Source of the DNA: Methanothermobacter tenebrarum
GTDB lineage: Archaea > Methanobacteriota > Methanobacteria > Methanobacteriales > DSM-23052
Length of the DNA stretch: 64,000 nucleotides
Reading direction: 5' to 3'
Assembly (NCBI RefSeq): GCF_003264935.1
Contig: NZ_QLOE01000004.1
Location: forward strand, 1-64,000
Below the pieces are notes generated by a model. It did no database searches and had not been told where the DNA came from. It was given only the letters and a program-made list of their open reading frames with translations. The number at the start of each line of letters is the position of its first letter. The stretch's first letter is position 1. Of the stretch, positions 17,459-27,019 are shown one piece after another. A program made the translations under genes and the position numbers.

Positions 17459-18094
17459 TTATTTCCTAGCCCTTGCAACCTTTCTAGCTATGACTAACTC
17501 TCCAATTGCTATAAGTCCAACGAAGAATTTTTCAAGCCCGCCAGTCGCCCAAATCGCCTCTCCAAATGTTGATTTTTTTATCCTTTCCTCGTATTCTTCT
17601 GCTGTTATCCTTTCTCCTGTTCTCCTTCTTGTGATTATAGCAGCAGCTTCCATGAGCTCATCCCAACTTATACCCTTTAACTCTTGTGACATGGCTTCAA
17701 AGATCTTGTAAACCTTGATCTCATATAAACTAGAAAGTGTTTTCACTATATCCAATGCTCTTACAATCCCGACAATGACACCTTCATCATCTAATACAGG
17801 CAGGTTAACAACCTTATGTTTTGAGATTTCCAAGACTGCTAATCTTGCAGGGTCATTTTCATGTACGTGTATAATCTCCTCTGGTATGTGCATAATCTCT
17901 GACACCCTCTTTTTACCCTCCCTAAGGCCCCTGATGACATTGAGGGATGTTATCCATCCTATAAGTCTCCTTTTCTCGTCTACTACAGGTATGGTGAATC
18001 TTTTATGTGTTTCCATTTTTTCTGATACTTCATCTAGATCTTCATCTGGGCCTACTACTATGAATTTCTTATCCATAAGCTCTTTAACTTTCAT
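17459..18094 (-). CDS. CBS-domain protein at the end of the eha operon
   Basis: Two CBS domains fill residues 1-125 (MKVKELMDKKFIVVGPDEDL begins the first; VSEIMHIPEEIIHVHENDPA begins the second). Such pairs bind adenosine nucleotides or SAM. A C-terminal part of about 85 residues (MSQELKGISWDELMEAAA onward) has no family I recognise. The ATG follows GAGGTTAT. Its start overlaps the end of the polyferredoxin gene by 11 bases, so it is translationally tied to the hydrogenase operon and could sense energy charge for it (inference). Confidence 0.75.
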   Translation of the reverse strand: MKVKELMDKKFIVVGPDEDLDEVSEKMETHKRFTIPVVDEKRRLIGWITSLNVIRGLREGKKRVSEIMHIPEEIIHVHENDPARLAVLEISKHKVVNLPVLDDEGVIVGIVRALDIVKTLSSLYEIKVYKIFEAMSQELKGISWDELMEAAAIITRRRTGERITAEEYEERIKKSTFGEAIWATGGLEKFFVGLIAIGELVIARKVARARK

Positions 18095-18842
18095 AGGATA
18101 ACCTCTTTAATTTTAGTGCGCCTACGGGGCATTTAGTAGAGCATACTTCACATAATATGCATTTATCCTCTAAGAATATGAGTTCCTCGTCTTCGAGTCT
18201 TATAGCTTCTGTTGGACAATTTTCCTCACATATTTGACATGCAACACAAGCTTCTCGGTCTATTAGAAGTTCTTTCGTTTTTATTACGGGTCCGAGTTCT
18301 CTTTCAAGTTTTATCGCGCCTTCTTCACATACATTTGCACAAGCTCCGCAACCGATACATATACTGGTATCTATGGTTGCGGTTTCATCTTCGAGTCTTA
18401 TAGCTTCTGTTGGGCAGAATCTGATGCATGTACCGCAACCTTTACATCTTTCACTGTCTATTTTGATGTTTTTCATTCTCAGGATTCTGTGGGGTATTTT
18501 CAAGTCTTTGAGGTGGTATTTCACATCTTCGTCTATTGTTGCTGTGCTCTCAACCACATTTATGCATCTTATAGGACAAGTCTGGGCGCATATTTCACAT
18601 TTCACACAATTTTCAAGCACTTTAGCCTGTCTAGTGGATTTTGCATCGGCCATGGCGTCCACTGGACATTCTTCGGCGCATAGGTTACATCTTATACATT
18701 CTGGGGAGATTGTTATGAATTTACCCTTCATTTCACATTTTCCAACATCTAAACCTTGGCCTTCCACGGCCTCTAATTCCATGTATCTCCCCTGTAAGTC
18801 TTCTTTAAGCGCGTCTTTACTTTTTTTAAAGATTATGTCCAT
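18084..18842 (-). CDS. Polyferredoxin, six predicted 4Fe-4S clusters
   Basis: This soluble electron carrier (252 residues) contains six CxxCxxCxxxC units: CIRCNLCAEEC, CVKCEICAQTC, CKGCGTCIRFC, CIGCGACANVC, CVACQICEENC and CILCEVCSTKC. Cysteines would hold six [4Fe-4S] clusters. It starts 12 bases after ehaQ and overlaps the CBS gene, so it belongs to the eha operon and probably extends the electron wire from the hydrogenase. It is a third polyferredoxin beside the EhaP- and EhaQ-like ones. I do not assign an Eha letter. Confidence 0.82.
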   Translation of the reverse strand: MDIIFKKSKDALKEDLQGRYMELEAVEGQGLDVGKCEMKGKFITISPECIRCNLCAEECPVDAMADAKSTRQAKVLENCVKCEICAQTCPIRCINVVESTATIDEDVKYHLKDLKIPHRILRMKNIKIDSERCKGCGTCIRFCPTEAIRLEDETATIDTSICIGCGACANVCEEGAIKLERELGPVIKTKELLIDREACVACQICEENCPTEAIRLEDEELIFLEDKCILCEVCSTKCPVGALKLKRLSYES

Positions 18843-18854
18843 TCTTATACACCA

Positions 18855-20207
18855 TTAATCTGCGATTAGTTTGATGGCGTTTACGGTGCATATTTTTTCA
18901 CATTCACCACAGCTGATACAAGCTTCCTGGTCAACTATTATTTTATCGTTTTTGAGGCTTAGGGCATTTACTGGGCATTTGTTTACGCAGATACCGCATG
19001 CTTGACAAATCATATCATCAGGGATGACCTTTCCACTCTTTGGCCCCTTGATTTCTCTTCTTGTAAATAGTATCCTATCATCTTTGATGGTGAAGAATTC
19101 TTCTTTGAGGGTTATTGCCTCTACTGGACAAGCTTGTACACATTTTCCACAATATACACATTCTTCTCCTATGCTAATTGGGGCTGGCATTTCAAGTTCT
19201 ATGCAGTTTACTGGGCATTCATCGACACAAGCTCCGCAGCCAATACATTTCTCCTCTAAACTTGTTATTTCTCTATGTGGTTTGGTCTTTTCGATTATCT
19301 CTACTATTTCATCTATTTCAATGTCCCCGTCTATGATTTCCTTGATTTTTTCTTTTATCTGATCTGTTATATCTATTTCAAAGCTTTTTTCGTCATGTTT
19401 ATTGCTTATTTCATCGGCGATATTTTCTAGGATAGAGTTTATCCTGCTTGTGGCCTCTGCTACTTTTTCTGTTTCTTTTTCGAGAATTTCTGATACCATT
19501 TCCATGGTGTGTATTCTGTTAAATTTTCTGATGGCTGTGGTTCTTGTGGTGTATTTGATGGCGGTTGATGGGCATACGTCCATGCATTTTTCGCATCTTG
19601 CACAATATGCAGGGTCTATGTAGGGTAATTTACTTACTTTCCCGACTTTTATCGCCCCTTTGGATGGGCAGACTCTTGTGCATGTCATGCAACCTATGCA
19701 CTTGTTGTGGTTTATTACCAGGGCCTTTCCTGTGGCCACGGCCCTTGGTAGGATTTCACCATATTTTATGGCTTCTGAGGGGCATGCTCGGGCGCAGTAA
19801 CCACATCTTACACACTTTTCTTCATCTATCACTGGGTGTATTTCCTCTTTACCAGAGGCTACGAGTTCTATGGCACCAGTTTTACAAGCTGCAACGCATG
19901 CTCCACAGTTTAGGCAAAGTTTCGGGTTTATTGTAGGTGTTGGTTCTCTTATAGGCTCTGATAGGATGGTTTTCATTTTTATGGCATCGTATGGGCATGC
20001 TTCCCTGCATAGTATGCATCCTATACATTTTTCGTCTATTTCGATGTGGTTATCTGGTGGTATTTCATGTATGGCATCTACTGGGCAGACTTTAAGGCAG
20101 GGCCTATCCTGGCATTTTTTGCACTTCTTATCATCTATTTCATATTGGACTTCTACTTCCCTTATTGGTTTGTATGTTTTTTCGACAGTTACTGGAATTT
20201 TTATCAG
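18855..20207 (-). CDS. ehaQ: Polyferredoxin EhaQ, ten predicted 4Fe-4S clusters; non-canonical start
   Basis: This is an electron-transfer polyferredoxin of energy-converting hydrogenase A. The first ATG in the frame (complement of 19974-19976) would give 373 residues and eight clusters, but the frame stays open upstream and encodes two more, [14 protein letters not shown] and [12 protein letters not shown]. That brings the total to ten, the number I recall for EhaQ. No ATG, GTG or TTG exists between the upstream in-frame stop and 19976. The probable start is the CTG at 20205-20207, which overlaps the ehaP stop as CTGA in the manner of ATGA junctions. An ATT at 20196-20198, nine bases after GGGG, is the alternative. 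A 100-residue non-cluster helical segment sits between clusters 6 and 7. Confidence 0.83.
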   Translation of the reverse strand: MIKIPVTVEKTYKPIREVEVQYEIDDKKCKKCQDRPCLKVCPVDAIHEIPPDNHIEIDEKCIGCILCREACPYDAIKMKTILSEPIREPTPTINPKLCLNCGACVAACKTGAIELVASGKEEIHPVIDEEKCVRCGYCARACPSEAIKYGEILPRAVATGKALVINHNKCIGCMTCTRVCPSKGAIKVGKVSKLPYIDPAYCARCEKCMDVCPSTAIKYTTRTTAIRKFNRIHTMEMVSEILEKETEKVAEATSRINSILENIADEISNKHDEKSFEIDITDQIKEKIKEIIDGDIEIDEIVEIIEKTKPHREITSLEEKCIGCGACVDECPVNCIELEMPAPISIGEECVYCGKCVQACPVEAITLKEEFFTIKDDRILFTRREIKGPKSGKVIPDDMICQACGICVNKCPVNALSLKNDKIIVDQEACISCGECEKICTVNAIKLIAD

Positions 20208-21217
20208 CCCCTTCCAACTATCTGGGATGGTTTTAGGGTTATGAGGATTTTATCATCTTTTAGGAGGAATCTTGCAGTGTATAATCCTGGGACTCCGAAT
20301 GGACATGTTTGGTAGCATATGCTGCATCTGAGGCACTTTTCAGGGTCTCTTTCGGTGATGCCTTTCTCTTCGTTGTATTTGAGGGCGCCTGTGGGGCATT
20401 CGTCTATGCATAATCTACAACCTTTGCATTTGTCTTCATCCCAGGTTATTACATTGATCTTAAGTCTGTCTGTTATATTTTCCACTATCTTGGTTACTTT
20501 TTCTTCATCAGGAAGTATTTTAAGGGCTTTTTTCATAATTTTGGATAGTGGGAATTCCAATTTTATAATCTTGTCAGGGTCATAGTCTGGGAGTTTTCTA
20601 ACCCTTTCAACTTCTAAGTTTATAGCCTTTTCTAGATTCTCGACTAATAAGTTAATTATCTCTTTTTGTTCGTCGATGTTTGTGATAAAGACTTCTTTTA
20701 TGGCTCCTTTTATTGGACATGCGTTGATGCAATCTCCACATGATACACATTTTGACTGGTCTATGGTGATTATGTTGTCATGGGATGAGATGGCCCCTAC
20801 CTTGCAAGCTTCTAGGCATTTTTCGCAGCGTATGCAAAGGTAGTCATCGATCACATAGAGGGTATCCTTTGGTAGTATCTTGTATTCTTCTTTTATAAGA
20901 TAGTTTTCACCTGTTTTGAGGGTTTTTGGTTCTGTTGGGCACACTTCCACGCAGAATCCGCATCTTATACAAGCTGATTTGTTTATGACAGGGTAGGCCA
21001 TTTCCATTTCATCGTCTCTCACCAGTTTTATCGCCCCTGGGGATGGGCAGGAGGCTACGCAGGCTCCACAGGAAATGCATAATTCTTTTTGGACTTCTGG
21101 GAAATCTCTGAACCTTGATGGCGATTCGGCTATCTCTGGATCTGTTTTAGCATCTAGGAATCTTTTGATCCATTTTTTCCTTGCGAATTCGTATATGTAC
21201 CATATTACAGAGGACAT
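20204..21217 (-). CDS. ehaP: Polyferredoxin EhaP, six predicted 4Fe-4S clusters
   Basis: It carries electrons from the hydrogenase small subunit. Residues 1-45 include an amphipathic or hydrophobic start ([16 protein letters not shown]) like that of NuoI/EchF proteins. Then come [33 protein letters not shown] and [11 protein letters not shown], a charged helical linker of about 90 residues, and [11 protein letters not shown] and [11 protein letters not shown]. It starts six bases after ehaO ends. Six clusters and 337 residues agree with EhaP. Confidence 0.85.
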   Translation of the reverse strand: MSSVIWYIYEFARKKWIKRFLDAKTDPEIAESPSRFRDFPEVQKELCISCGACVASCPSPGAIKLVRDDEMEMAYPVINKSACIRCGFCVEVCPTEPKTLKTGENYLIKEEYKILPKDTLYVIDDYLCIRCEKCLEACKVGAISSHDNIITIDQSKCVSCGDCINACPIKGAIKEVFITNIDEQKEIINLLVENLEKAINLEVERVRKLPDYDPDKIIKLEFPLSKIMKKALKILPDEEKVTKIVENITDRLKINVITWDEDKCKGCRLCIDECPTGALKYNEEKGITERDPEKCLRCSICYQTCPFGVPGLYTARFLLKDDKILITLKPSQIVGRG

Positions 21218-21223
21218 TATAAT

Positions 21224-22399
21224 TTACCTCTCATTTTCTCCTTTCTGTGTGGTATGTTCTTTTAAAAGGTTGTTCATACCCCTGAAATCTTTTTTGTTTC
21301 CATCTTCATCGATTATTGTTACACGTTCGGTGCAGGCAATGCAAGGGTCTATACTCTGGTATATGGCGACTGCATCTGCTATTGTAGGCGAATCATTGAA
21401 CATATGTTTTACACAAGCTTCAAGGTTCATTATAGTGGGGGTTCTTATGGTTATATCCCTTATGATACCATTTTTCGCTGTTTCGAATATGTATGTGACT
21501 TCGCCTCTTGGAGCTTCGTATCTGTTATCAATTGAACCTTCCGGTATTTCGCACTCTTTCCTTATCGGCCCTTCCGGGAGTTCATCGATGGCTCTTCTTA
21601 TTATTTTTATGGATTCTAGTATTTCATCGAACCTTACCATTATCCTTGCATAGTTGTCGCCTTCTTTTCTCCATACTGGTTTGAAATCGAAGTAGTCTGT
21701 GAAGGTTGGATGTTTTTGTCTCCAGTCGAATTTTACACCGGAACCCCTTGCTATGGGTCCTACTGCCCTTACATCTATTGCTTCTTCTCTGGTCATTTTT
21801 CCTATGTCCTTGGATCTTAGGCCTAGGAATGCTCCGGTTTTGAACATTTTACGGTATCTGTATACTGCTGGTTCCACTATATCCAAGTTTTCTAATATTT
21901 TCTTGATTTGGTTTTCTTTGATGTCCATTCGCACTCCGCCGACTACGTTCCAGGCGTAGTGCACTCTGTTTCCTGTTATCATTTCTGTAAGGTCCATTAT
22001 TTTTTCTCGGATGTTTAGTAAGTATATTCCGAGGGTTTCGTGTTCTATTGCCAGGAAGTATATGGCATTGGCAATTAGGTGGCTTTGTATACGGTTGAGT
22101 TCACCTACTATTACCCGGAGGTATTGTGCTCTGAGTGGGGGTTCGCACTCTGCAATTTTTTCTAGGCCCTCTATGAATGTTACGGGGTGGAAGTGGGAGC
22201 ATATGCCGCAGATCCTCTCTGAAAGGTAGACTACTTTCTGCCAAGGTTTGCCCTTGGCTATCTGTTCTGCGCCACGATAGAAATAGCCTAAGTCTACTTC
22301 GGCGGCTACTACACGTTCTCCTTCTGTTTTGAGTTTTATTCTTAATGGTTCTTTTATCCCTGGGTGGATCGGCCCTATGGGTATATAACTCATTATCAT
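21224..22399 (-). CDS. ehaO: Energy-converting hydrogenase A large (catalytic) subunit
   Basis: This subunit holds the [NiFe] centre that makes or uses H2. Both pairs of nickel-binding cysteines are kept: RICGICSHFHP near residue 62 and DPCIACTERV near 350. The protein resembles NuoD/EchE type group 4 large subunits. About 38 residues follow DPCIAC, longer than in forms that end right after the motif, so maturation by cleavage is unclear. In hydrogenotrophic methanogens Eha replenishes reduced ferredoxin using the ion gradient. It follows the small subunit by 12 bases. Confidence 0.93.
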   Translation of the reverse strand: MIMSYIPIGPIHPGIKEPLRIKLKTEGERVVAAEVDLGYFYRGAEQIAKGKPWQKVVYLSERICGICSHFHPVTFIEGLEKIAECEPPLRAQYLRVIVGELNRIQSHLIANAIYFLAIEHETLGIYLLNIREKIMDLTEMITGNRVHYAWNVVGGVRMDIKENQIKKILENLDIVEPAVYRYRKMFKTGAFLGLRSKDIGKMTREEAIDVRAVGPIARGSGVKFDWRQKHPTFTDYFDFKPVWRKEGDNYARIMVRFDEILESIKIIRRAIDELPEGPIRKECEIPEGSIDNRYEAPRGEVTYIFETAKNGIIRDITIRTPTIMNLEACVKHMFNDSPTIADAVAIYQSIDPCIACTERVTIIDEDGNKKDFRGMNNLLKEHTTQKGENER

Positions 22400-22411
22400 C
22401 CCTCTTGTGGA

Positions 22412-22843
22412 TTATTTTGAATAGCTGGCCAAGACTCCTGGCACGTATTTTAGTATGGCTGTGGCTATCTCGGCCGGTCTTGGCGGGCATCCTGGGACTT
22501 CAGCATCTACTGGTATGAAATTGCTTACTGGGGCCCCTGTTTTGTCGGATTCTTGTTGGAATATGCCCCCTGTTAGGGCGCATGCTCCTATTGCAAGCAC
22601 TGCTTTCGGTTCTGGGACTTTGTTGTATAATTCTATGAGTTTTTCTTGCCATTGTTTTGCCACGTGTCCAGTGACTAGTAAGGCGTCGCATTCACGTGGG
22701 TTGTTATGATAATATATGCCGTATTGTTCGAGGTCGTATCTTTTTGATAGGAGTGCGGCTACTTCTATGTCGCATCCGTTGCATCCTCCAGTGCAGATTA
22801 GGCAAACGTGAATGGATCTTTTCCTTATGAAGTCTTTTATCAT
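22412..22843 (-). CDS. ehaN: Energy-converting hydrogenase A small subunit
   Basis: It carries the proximal [4Fe-4S] cluster next to the NiFe site. Ligand motifs are [11 protein letters not shown] near residue 17, GACALTGG near 88 and VPGCPPRP near 116, as in NuoB/EchC proteins. The length of 143 is typical for group 4 small subunits. Its start overlaps the end of ehaM by four bases, and ehaO follows. Confidence 0.92.
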   Translation of the reverse strand: MIKDFIRKRSIHVCLICTGGCNGCDIEVAALLSKRYDLEQYGIYYHNNPRECDALLVTGHVAKQWQEKLIELYNKVPEPKAVLAIGACALTGGIFQQESDKTGAPVSNFIPVDAEVPGCPPRPAEIATAILKYVPGVLASYSK

Positions 22844-23241
22844 CCACTCCCCTCTAGGATTTTTATTATCTTCTTCCTGGCCTTTTCTATCAGTTTTTTA
22901 TACTCTTCTGGGTCTATTTCTAGTTTCCCAGAAATTTCTAATCTTTTTATGATTTCTTCTTTTATGGCTTTGAGTTGTTCTTTATCCAAGAGTTCTAGAT
23001 GGTCTAGGTAGTCTAGTCCTAGGTCTAGTTCTATTTGTTTTTCAAGTCTGAAAAGTATTGCTTGTTCCATTGATGAGTGGGATGATTCTATCCTTGCCAT
23101 GTCCAAGTTTTTGGCTAATAATTCCTCCACTTTTTCTATTGGGATCTTCAAGGCTTCTGAGAGCGTTTTCAGCACCTGGTTTTTGTAGGCGTAACTTTCA
23201 AGTTTCCATAGTTTTATCTTTTTTATTGTCTTGTCGGTCAT
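22840..23241 (-). CDS. ehaM: Energy-converting hydrogenase A subunit EhaM
   Basis: This soluble 133-residue helical protein is rich in Lys and Glu ([20 protein letters not shown] in the middle) and has no cofactor motif. I chose the ATG at 23241, because it forms an ATGA overlap with the ehaL stop and follows GGGTGA; a GTG-like start at 23253 would add four residues. Position between ehaL and the small hydrogenase subunit, and its size, identify it as EhaM. Its role is unknown. Confidence 0.75.
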   Translation of the reverse strand: MTDKTIKKIKLWKLESYAYKNQVLKTLSEALKIPIEKVEELLAKNLDMARIESSHSSMEQAILFRLEKQIELDLGLDYLDHLELLDKEQLKAIKEEIIKRLEISGKLEIDPEEYKKLIEKARKKIIKILEGSG

Positions 23242-23516
23242 AGGGTCACCCATAGTATTAATGCAAATAGGATCCCTATTATGCTCTCATAGACACCATA
23301 TCCTGGTCTCATCCCCATCACAAAACCTATGAAGAATAATCCGATGGGTGCGTAGATGATCATAAGCCCGCCCCCGATTAAAGCGAGTATGAGTGGTATG
23401 GGTTCTATCCTTTTTCTTACGAATGGTTCACTGTGCCACTTATAACTTACCTCTAACCCTATCAGCATCCCAATGGTGAACATGAGCAAATGTGGAAGGT
23501 ATGTGAAGTATGCCAT
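23238..23516 (-). CDS. ehaL: Energy-converting hydrogenase A subunit EhaL (membrane)
   Basis: It is a 92-residue protein with three hydrophobic segments (about 5-22, 42-70 and 75-92) and a polar loop EVSYKWHSEPFVRKRIEP. It is identified by position between ehaK and ehaM and by size; no catalytic residues are visible. It probably forms part of the membrane arm. Confidence 0.72.
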   Translation of the reverse strand: MAYFTYLPHLLMFTIGMLIGLEVSYKWHSEPFVRKRIEPIPLILALIGGGLMIIYAPIGLFFIGFVMGMRPGYGVYESIIGILFALILWVTL

Positions 23517-23517
23517 C

Positions 23518-23757
23518 TTAGAAGCCTCCCCCCTTGGATATGAAGGCTGCTGTGATTATGAACATGATGATAACAAACCAGAATGCTATGGTCTCAATCT
23601 TTTCCACCCTTTCACCTAGGAAGAAAAATGAAACTAATAATGTGAATATTATAACAGCTAGTATTGCAATCCTTAATTGCATGATACTAGCTGCAACCAT
23701 TACCATGATAAGAATGCCGATCATTGCCAGTGACAATACTATATATGATCTTTCCAT
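23518..23757 (-). CDS. ehaK: Energy-converting hydrogenase A subunit EhaK (membrane)
   Basis: This very hydrophobic 79-residue protein has two or three helices. A GAGGTG ribosome site precedes the ATG. It lies 10 bases after ehaJ and one base before ehaL. The assignment is by gene order and size only. Confidence 0.72.
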   Translation of the reverse strand: MERSYIVLSLAMIGILIMVMVAASIMQLRIAILAVIIFTLLVSFFFLGERVEKIETIAFWFVIIMFIITAAFISKGGGF

Positions 23758-23767
23758 TATTTACACC

Positions 23768-24649
23768 TCACACAAGGACGGCATTTACGAGGGCCAGTAC
23801 TGCGAATATCCATTGTATCATCACAGAGTGATATGGTGCCACCATCGGTGTCAAGGCAACGATAAATCCTAGGACGATTGTAATGATTGTCATCCCTATG
23901 ATATAGTCTAGTGACGTGTTTATTATACCCCCAAGGAAGAGGGTTAAAAAGCACCATAGGAGTACGAAGTAGCCTAGGATTTCACCCATCATCAGAACAC
24001 CCCTTATAACCCCAAAATGCTCTGTCTTATAACCTGAAACTATATCCTTACCCCATACAATCCCGAATGGACTATAAGGGGCCTTTGAAACTAGTAATAT
24101 GAACACAGCCAATGCACATAACGGTAATTGCATGATAAGGGGGCCGTGGATGATCTGATAATTGATTATATCAGACAGTATAAGGGTGTGGGTTTTGAAG
24201 TATACTAGTGCCATGACCGCTATTAGGGGCATTTCAGCAGTAGCAGAAAGAACTGCCCTACAACTTCCCATTTTTGTATAAGGGGACCCAGAAGCTAGGC
24301 CTATACCATGCTCTGAAACCTTATGTATAGCATAGCATAATATTACGATACCGAGTGGACCATGTAGTATTGGGCCTATGATGAGTGCAAGAACCCATAG
24401 ACCATCTAATGCCATTACTATCGCCACATATAATGGCATGCTCGAGGTTCTAGGGATCGAAAGCTCTTTTATATAAAATTTGAATGTGTGTAGTAGATGT
24501 TGTATTATGGGCGGTCCTGGTCTGCCCTGGATCCTCGCTATAACCTTCCTTTGGAGTCCTAATAATAATCCTCCTATTATGAATGCTGTGATTATCTCTA
24601 ATAACATGTAAGGTAAGTTGACTGTGGATAGATATGCCATCTTTATCAC
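23768..24649 (-). CDS. ehaJ: Energy-converting hydrogenase A subunit EhaJ (NuoH-like)
   Basis: This conserved membrane subunit contacts the hydrogenase module and shares ancestry with complex I NuoH. About eight helices are visible in 293 residues. The cytosolic signature RKVIARIQGRPGPPIIQHL after the first helix and the later acidic loop (SAPYSPFG-like KAPYSPFGIVWGKD) match the NuoH/EchB family. It is where ion movement and electron transfer are thought to be coupled. Confidence 0.88.
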   Translation of the reverse strand: MIKMAYLSTVNLPYMLLEIITAFIIGGLLLGLQRKVIARIQGRPGPPIIQHLLHTFKFYIKELSIPRTSSMPLYVAIVMALDGLWVLALIIGPILHGPLGIVILCYAIHKVSEHGIGLASGSPYTKMGSCRAVLSATAEMPLIAVMALVYFKTHTLILSDIINYQIIHGPLIMQLPLCALAVFILLVSKAPYSPFGIVWGKDIVSGYKTEHFGVIRGVLMMGEILGYFVLLWCFLTLFLGGIINTSLDYIIGMTIITIVLGFIVALTPMVAPYHSVMIQWIFAVLALVNAVLV

Positions 24650-24653
24650 CAGA

Positions 24654-24869
24654 TTAGTAACCTGTGAATGTTATCTTTGTACGTTCTTTTTCCTCTTTCT
24701 TGGTCTTTGCACGGGCCATTAACACGAGGCCGATATAATATGCTGATAGTGGGATGAAAACGGTTAAAATTACGATTGAAACAACTAATGGGGGTGGTAT
24801 TATAAGTCCAAGTATGATGGGTAGGCTGGTGACTGTTGCGAGTATACTATTTTTTGTATTTTTTTTCAT
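24654..24869 (-). CDS. ehaI: Energy-converting hydrogenase A subunit EhaI (membrane)
   Basis: This 71-residue protein has two hydrophobic helices (about 10-28 and 30-52) and a charged tail (RAKTKKEEKERTK). It lies between ehaH and ehaJ. The assignment is by order and size; no motif indicates a function beyond membrane assembly. Confidence 0.7.
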   Translation of the reverse strand: MKKNTKNSILATVTSLPIILGLIIPPPLVVSIVILTVFIPLSAYYIGLVLMARAKTKKEEKERTKITFTGY

Positions 24870-24875
24870 TGAGGA

Positions 24876-25547
24876 TCACCCCAGGATTAATAGGACTTCT
24901 ATTACCCTTGTGAAGACCATTAGGGAGCTTAAATGCATCATATTTATATAGGGGGCTCCCTTTGCTCTTATCATTTCTACTTTGGTTGCGAATAATGGTG
25001 CCAATGCACCTTCTCCTATAGCCCCTATTAAGAGTAATGTCCGGCTCATATTCAATATAGGGTTTGTTGGGATGTTTGCGAGGATGCCCATGCTCAGGGT
25101 GCCTGTGTTTGCTAGTATCATGGCCACTCCACCGAAGAGTGGTAGGCTACAGATCATGAGTACGAGGCCATAATGGAATGTTGCATCAAGGACGTGGGTG
25201 TCTTTCACTCCTGCGAATATGCCCATGTTTGTGATGCCAGTTAATGATACGAATAGTGCGAAATTGAACAAGTCTCCTGTGGTAACCACGCCTGTTAATG
25301 CTATACCACAGAGTATTGTCATGAATCTCCTGAACCTGGCCTCTTTTTTCTCTACAGTTGTCGTTCTTACTATGTCTTCTCCGAATCTTGCTACTGATCT
25401 TAATTCTGGCTTGCTTAGTGCTAGGAATATTGTGAAAGCCACTATAACCGCAACTAAGGCTAGTGAAAATGGGCTTATATATAATACTATGTCCATGAAT
25501 GGGATGTGTCCTATTATTGGACCGTTTAAATTTGTTATTTCATTCAT
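24876..25547 (-). CDS. ehaH: Energy-converting hydrogenase A subunit EhaH (antiporter-like)
   Basis: It is a polytopic membrane protein of 223 residues. The stretch VTTGDLFNFALFVSLTGITN resembles the conserved helix of Mrp/NuoL-M-N antiporter-like subunits, so this may be a shortened ion-translocating module. It begins 14 bases after ehaG. That it is an ion channel is inference from similarity. Confidence 0.8.
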   Translation of the reverse strand: MNEITNLNGPIIGHIPFMDIVLYISPFSLALVAVIVAFTIFLALSKPELRSVARFGEDIVRTTTVEKKEARFRRFMTILCGIALTGVVTTGDLFNFALFVSLTGITNMGIFAGVKDTHVLDATFHYGLVLMICSLPLFGGVAMILANTGTLSMGILANIPTNPILNMSRTLLLIGAIGEGALAPLFATKVEMIRAKGAPYINMMHLSSLMVFTRVIEVLLILG

Positions 25548-25561
25548 AACCTTGACCGCCC

Positions 25562-26239
25562 TTATTTATTGAATTCCTCCCGATTTAGTATTCCTAGAAG
25601 TCCGAATTTCAAGGCTACTTTGATTATGATCCCGCCACCTGACATGAATAGTGCCACAAGCCATAATCTGGGGTTTAAGAAATATAATAGGAATCCTAGA
25701 AGCCATAAGCACCATGCTAACCCTGAAACTCCTGACATTTCCTCCCAGAAATCAGTTGATAAGCCCTTGGGTTCTCCTATGAACAGGTAGATGAGTATAC
25801 CAGCCCCTGCGACAGCTCCCCCTGTAAAACCTGTTAGTATCGTACCATATACAACACAGAGGAGTGAGGTCATGGGGATGGCTGTTTTTAAAACTTCCAT
25901 GTCGATAGGTTTATATTTTTTCAATCTTGGGTAGCTGGTTCCTCTTTTTGTATATTCTCTGAATATTAACACTTCTGTTACTGCTAGTATCTCTGCTAGT
26001 GATACAACTAACCCTGGGAGGATGAGTGCTTCGGCTAAGTCAGTCCCTACAGCTGCCACGATTATCAGCATGGCATAGGTGACTATCTGGATTATCAGGA
26101 TCTTTTGGAAGTCATCTCTCTCTATTATAACCCCTGAAAGTCCTATGGCGGCTGTTAAGATGGCGATTATGATCGCTATGGGATAAAAGTTTACGATTAT
26201 CTGAGGCACGACATTAGGGACTATTGAAAGAGGATCCAT
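25562..26239 (-). CDS. ehaG: Energy-converting hydrogenase A subunit EhaG (membrane)
   Basis: It has 225 residues with about six helices separated by a charged loop (YTKRGTSYPRLKKYKPIDME). Length and position after ehaF match EhaG (DUF2105). It contains acidic residues inside a helix (VSLAEILAVTEVLIF) that could take part in ion transfer, but this is inference. Confidence 0.76.
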   Translation of the reverse strand: MDPLSIVPNVVPQIIVNFYPIAIIIAILTAAIGLSGVIIERDDFQKILIIQIVTYAMLIIVAAVGTDLAEALILPGLVVSLAEILAVTEVLIFREYTKRGTSYPRLKKYKPIDMEVLKTAIPMTSLLCVVYGTILTGFTGGAVAGAGILIYLFIGEPKGLSTDFWEEMSGVSGLAWCLWLLGFLLYFLNPRLWLVALFMSGGGIIIKVALKFGLLGILNREEFNK

Positions 26240-26243
26240 TTTA

Positions 26244-26741
26244 TTATTCTCCCGTCATTTTTCTTGTCCTATTTAATATAACCCAAGAGGCTATAGTAAA
26301 TGCTGTGAATAATATGGATGATTCGAGTATCGTGTCTAATCCCCTTGTATAATAGAGGATTTCATCTAGGATCCCCCCAGGATGCGCTACGATAGTGGTG
26401 CCTAGGTGATATGAAACATCCCTCATCCACTGGGAGAATGGGGTTAGATAGGCTGTTATCCACCCCTCATATGGGCTTTTGTACTGTGATCTCACTATAC
26501 CCCTATTATTGGGATCTACTGGTAATCCGCCACGATTATAAGGTGCGAGATTATAACTCACATCAACATTTTTCTTGGCCAACTCTATCTGGAGTTGAGG
26601 TGGGGGTTTAGGATAGACTTGTTCAGGGTTGAGATGAAATGGAAGAGGCAAACTAAAAATTAATACTACTGCTATTGCGAATGCAAATATCTTAGGGACA
26701 ACCCTAGGCTCGGCTAACAGATTTAAGATCCTCCCTATCAA
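26244..26741 (-). CDS. ehaF: Energy-converting hydrogenase A subunit EhaF (membrane)
   Basis: This 165-residue protein has a helix near residues 15-35, a polar extracytoplasmic domain of about 80 residues (NVDVSYNLAPYNRGGLPVDP), and a C-terminal helix (about 140-158). It overlaps the end of ehaE by four bases. Identification is by order and size (DUF2106/EhaF). Confidence 0.75.
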   Translation of the reverse strand: MIGRILNLLAEPRVVPKIFAFAIAVVLIFSLPLPFHLNPEQVYPKPPPQLQIELAKKNVDVSYNLAPYNRGGLPVDPNNRGIVRSQYKSPYEGWITAYLTPFSQWMRDVSYHLGTTIVAHPGGILDEILYYTRGLDTILESSILFTAFTIASWVILNRTRKMTGE

Positions 26742-27019
26742 CTTATAGAGCCCCCCATTTCTTCCAATCTTATAATAGCCCTTATCATTATGATATAGAG
26801 GATCGGGTTCACACTTAGAAATGTTAACATTGCAAGGGTATAATTATAACTTAAAAAGATTAATGCTACACCAGTAGAAGGGACTGTGAGGTTTATTATC
26901 CTAACTATGGGCTCTTCGGAGGTTTTAGGCCCGAATACAACACCCAAACCTCCGATTAATAGTAGAGTTAATCCCAGGTAGAATGATATTAGTGGGAGTG
27001 TCCCGGTGGCTGAGATCAT
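26738..27019 (-). CDS. ehaE: Energy-converting hydrogenase A subunit EhaE (membrane)
   Basis: It has 93 residues with three hydrophobic segments and short loops, of the kind seen in the small subunits of Mrp-type antiporters. It overlaps ehaD and ehaF by four bases each, which points to translational coupling. Assigned by order and size. Confidence 0.74.
   Translation of the reverse strand: MISATGTLPLISFYLGLTLLLIGGLGVVFGPKTSEEPIVRIINLTVPSTGVALIFLSYNYTLAMLTFLSVNPILYIIMIRAIIRLEEMGGSIS

Noticed and set aside
19024-19362. Plus-strand frames opposite the polyferredoxin genes
   Set aside because: They are shadows created by the repeated cysteine-cluster codons of ehaP, ehaQ and the third polyferredoxin.
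22101-22490. Minus-strand frame overlapping ehaN and ehaO
   Set aside because: It is Arg/Thr-rich, lies out of frame across two strongly supported hydrogenase genes, and has no family.
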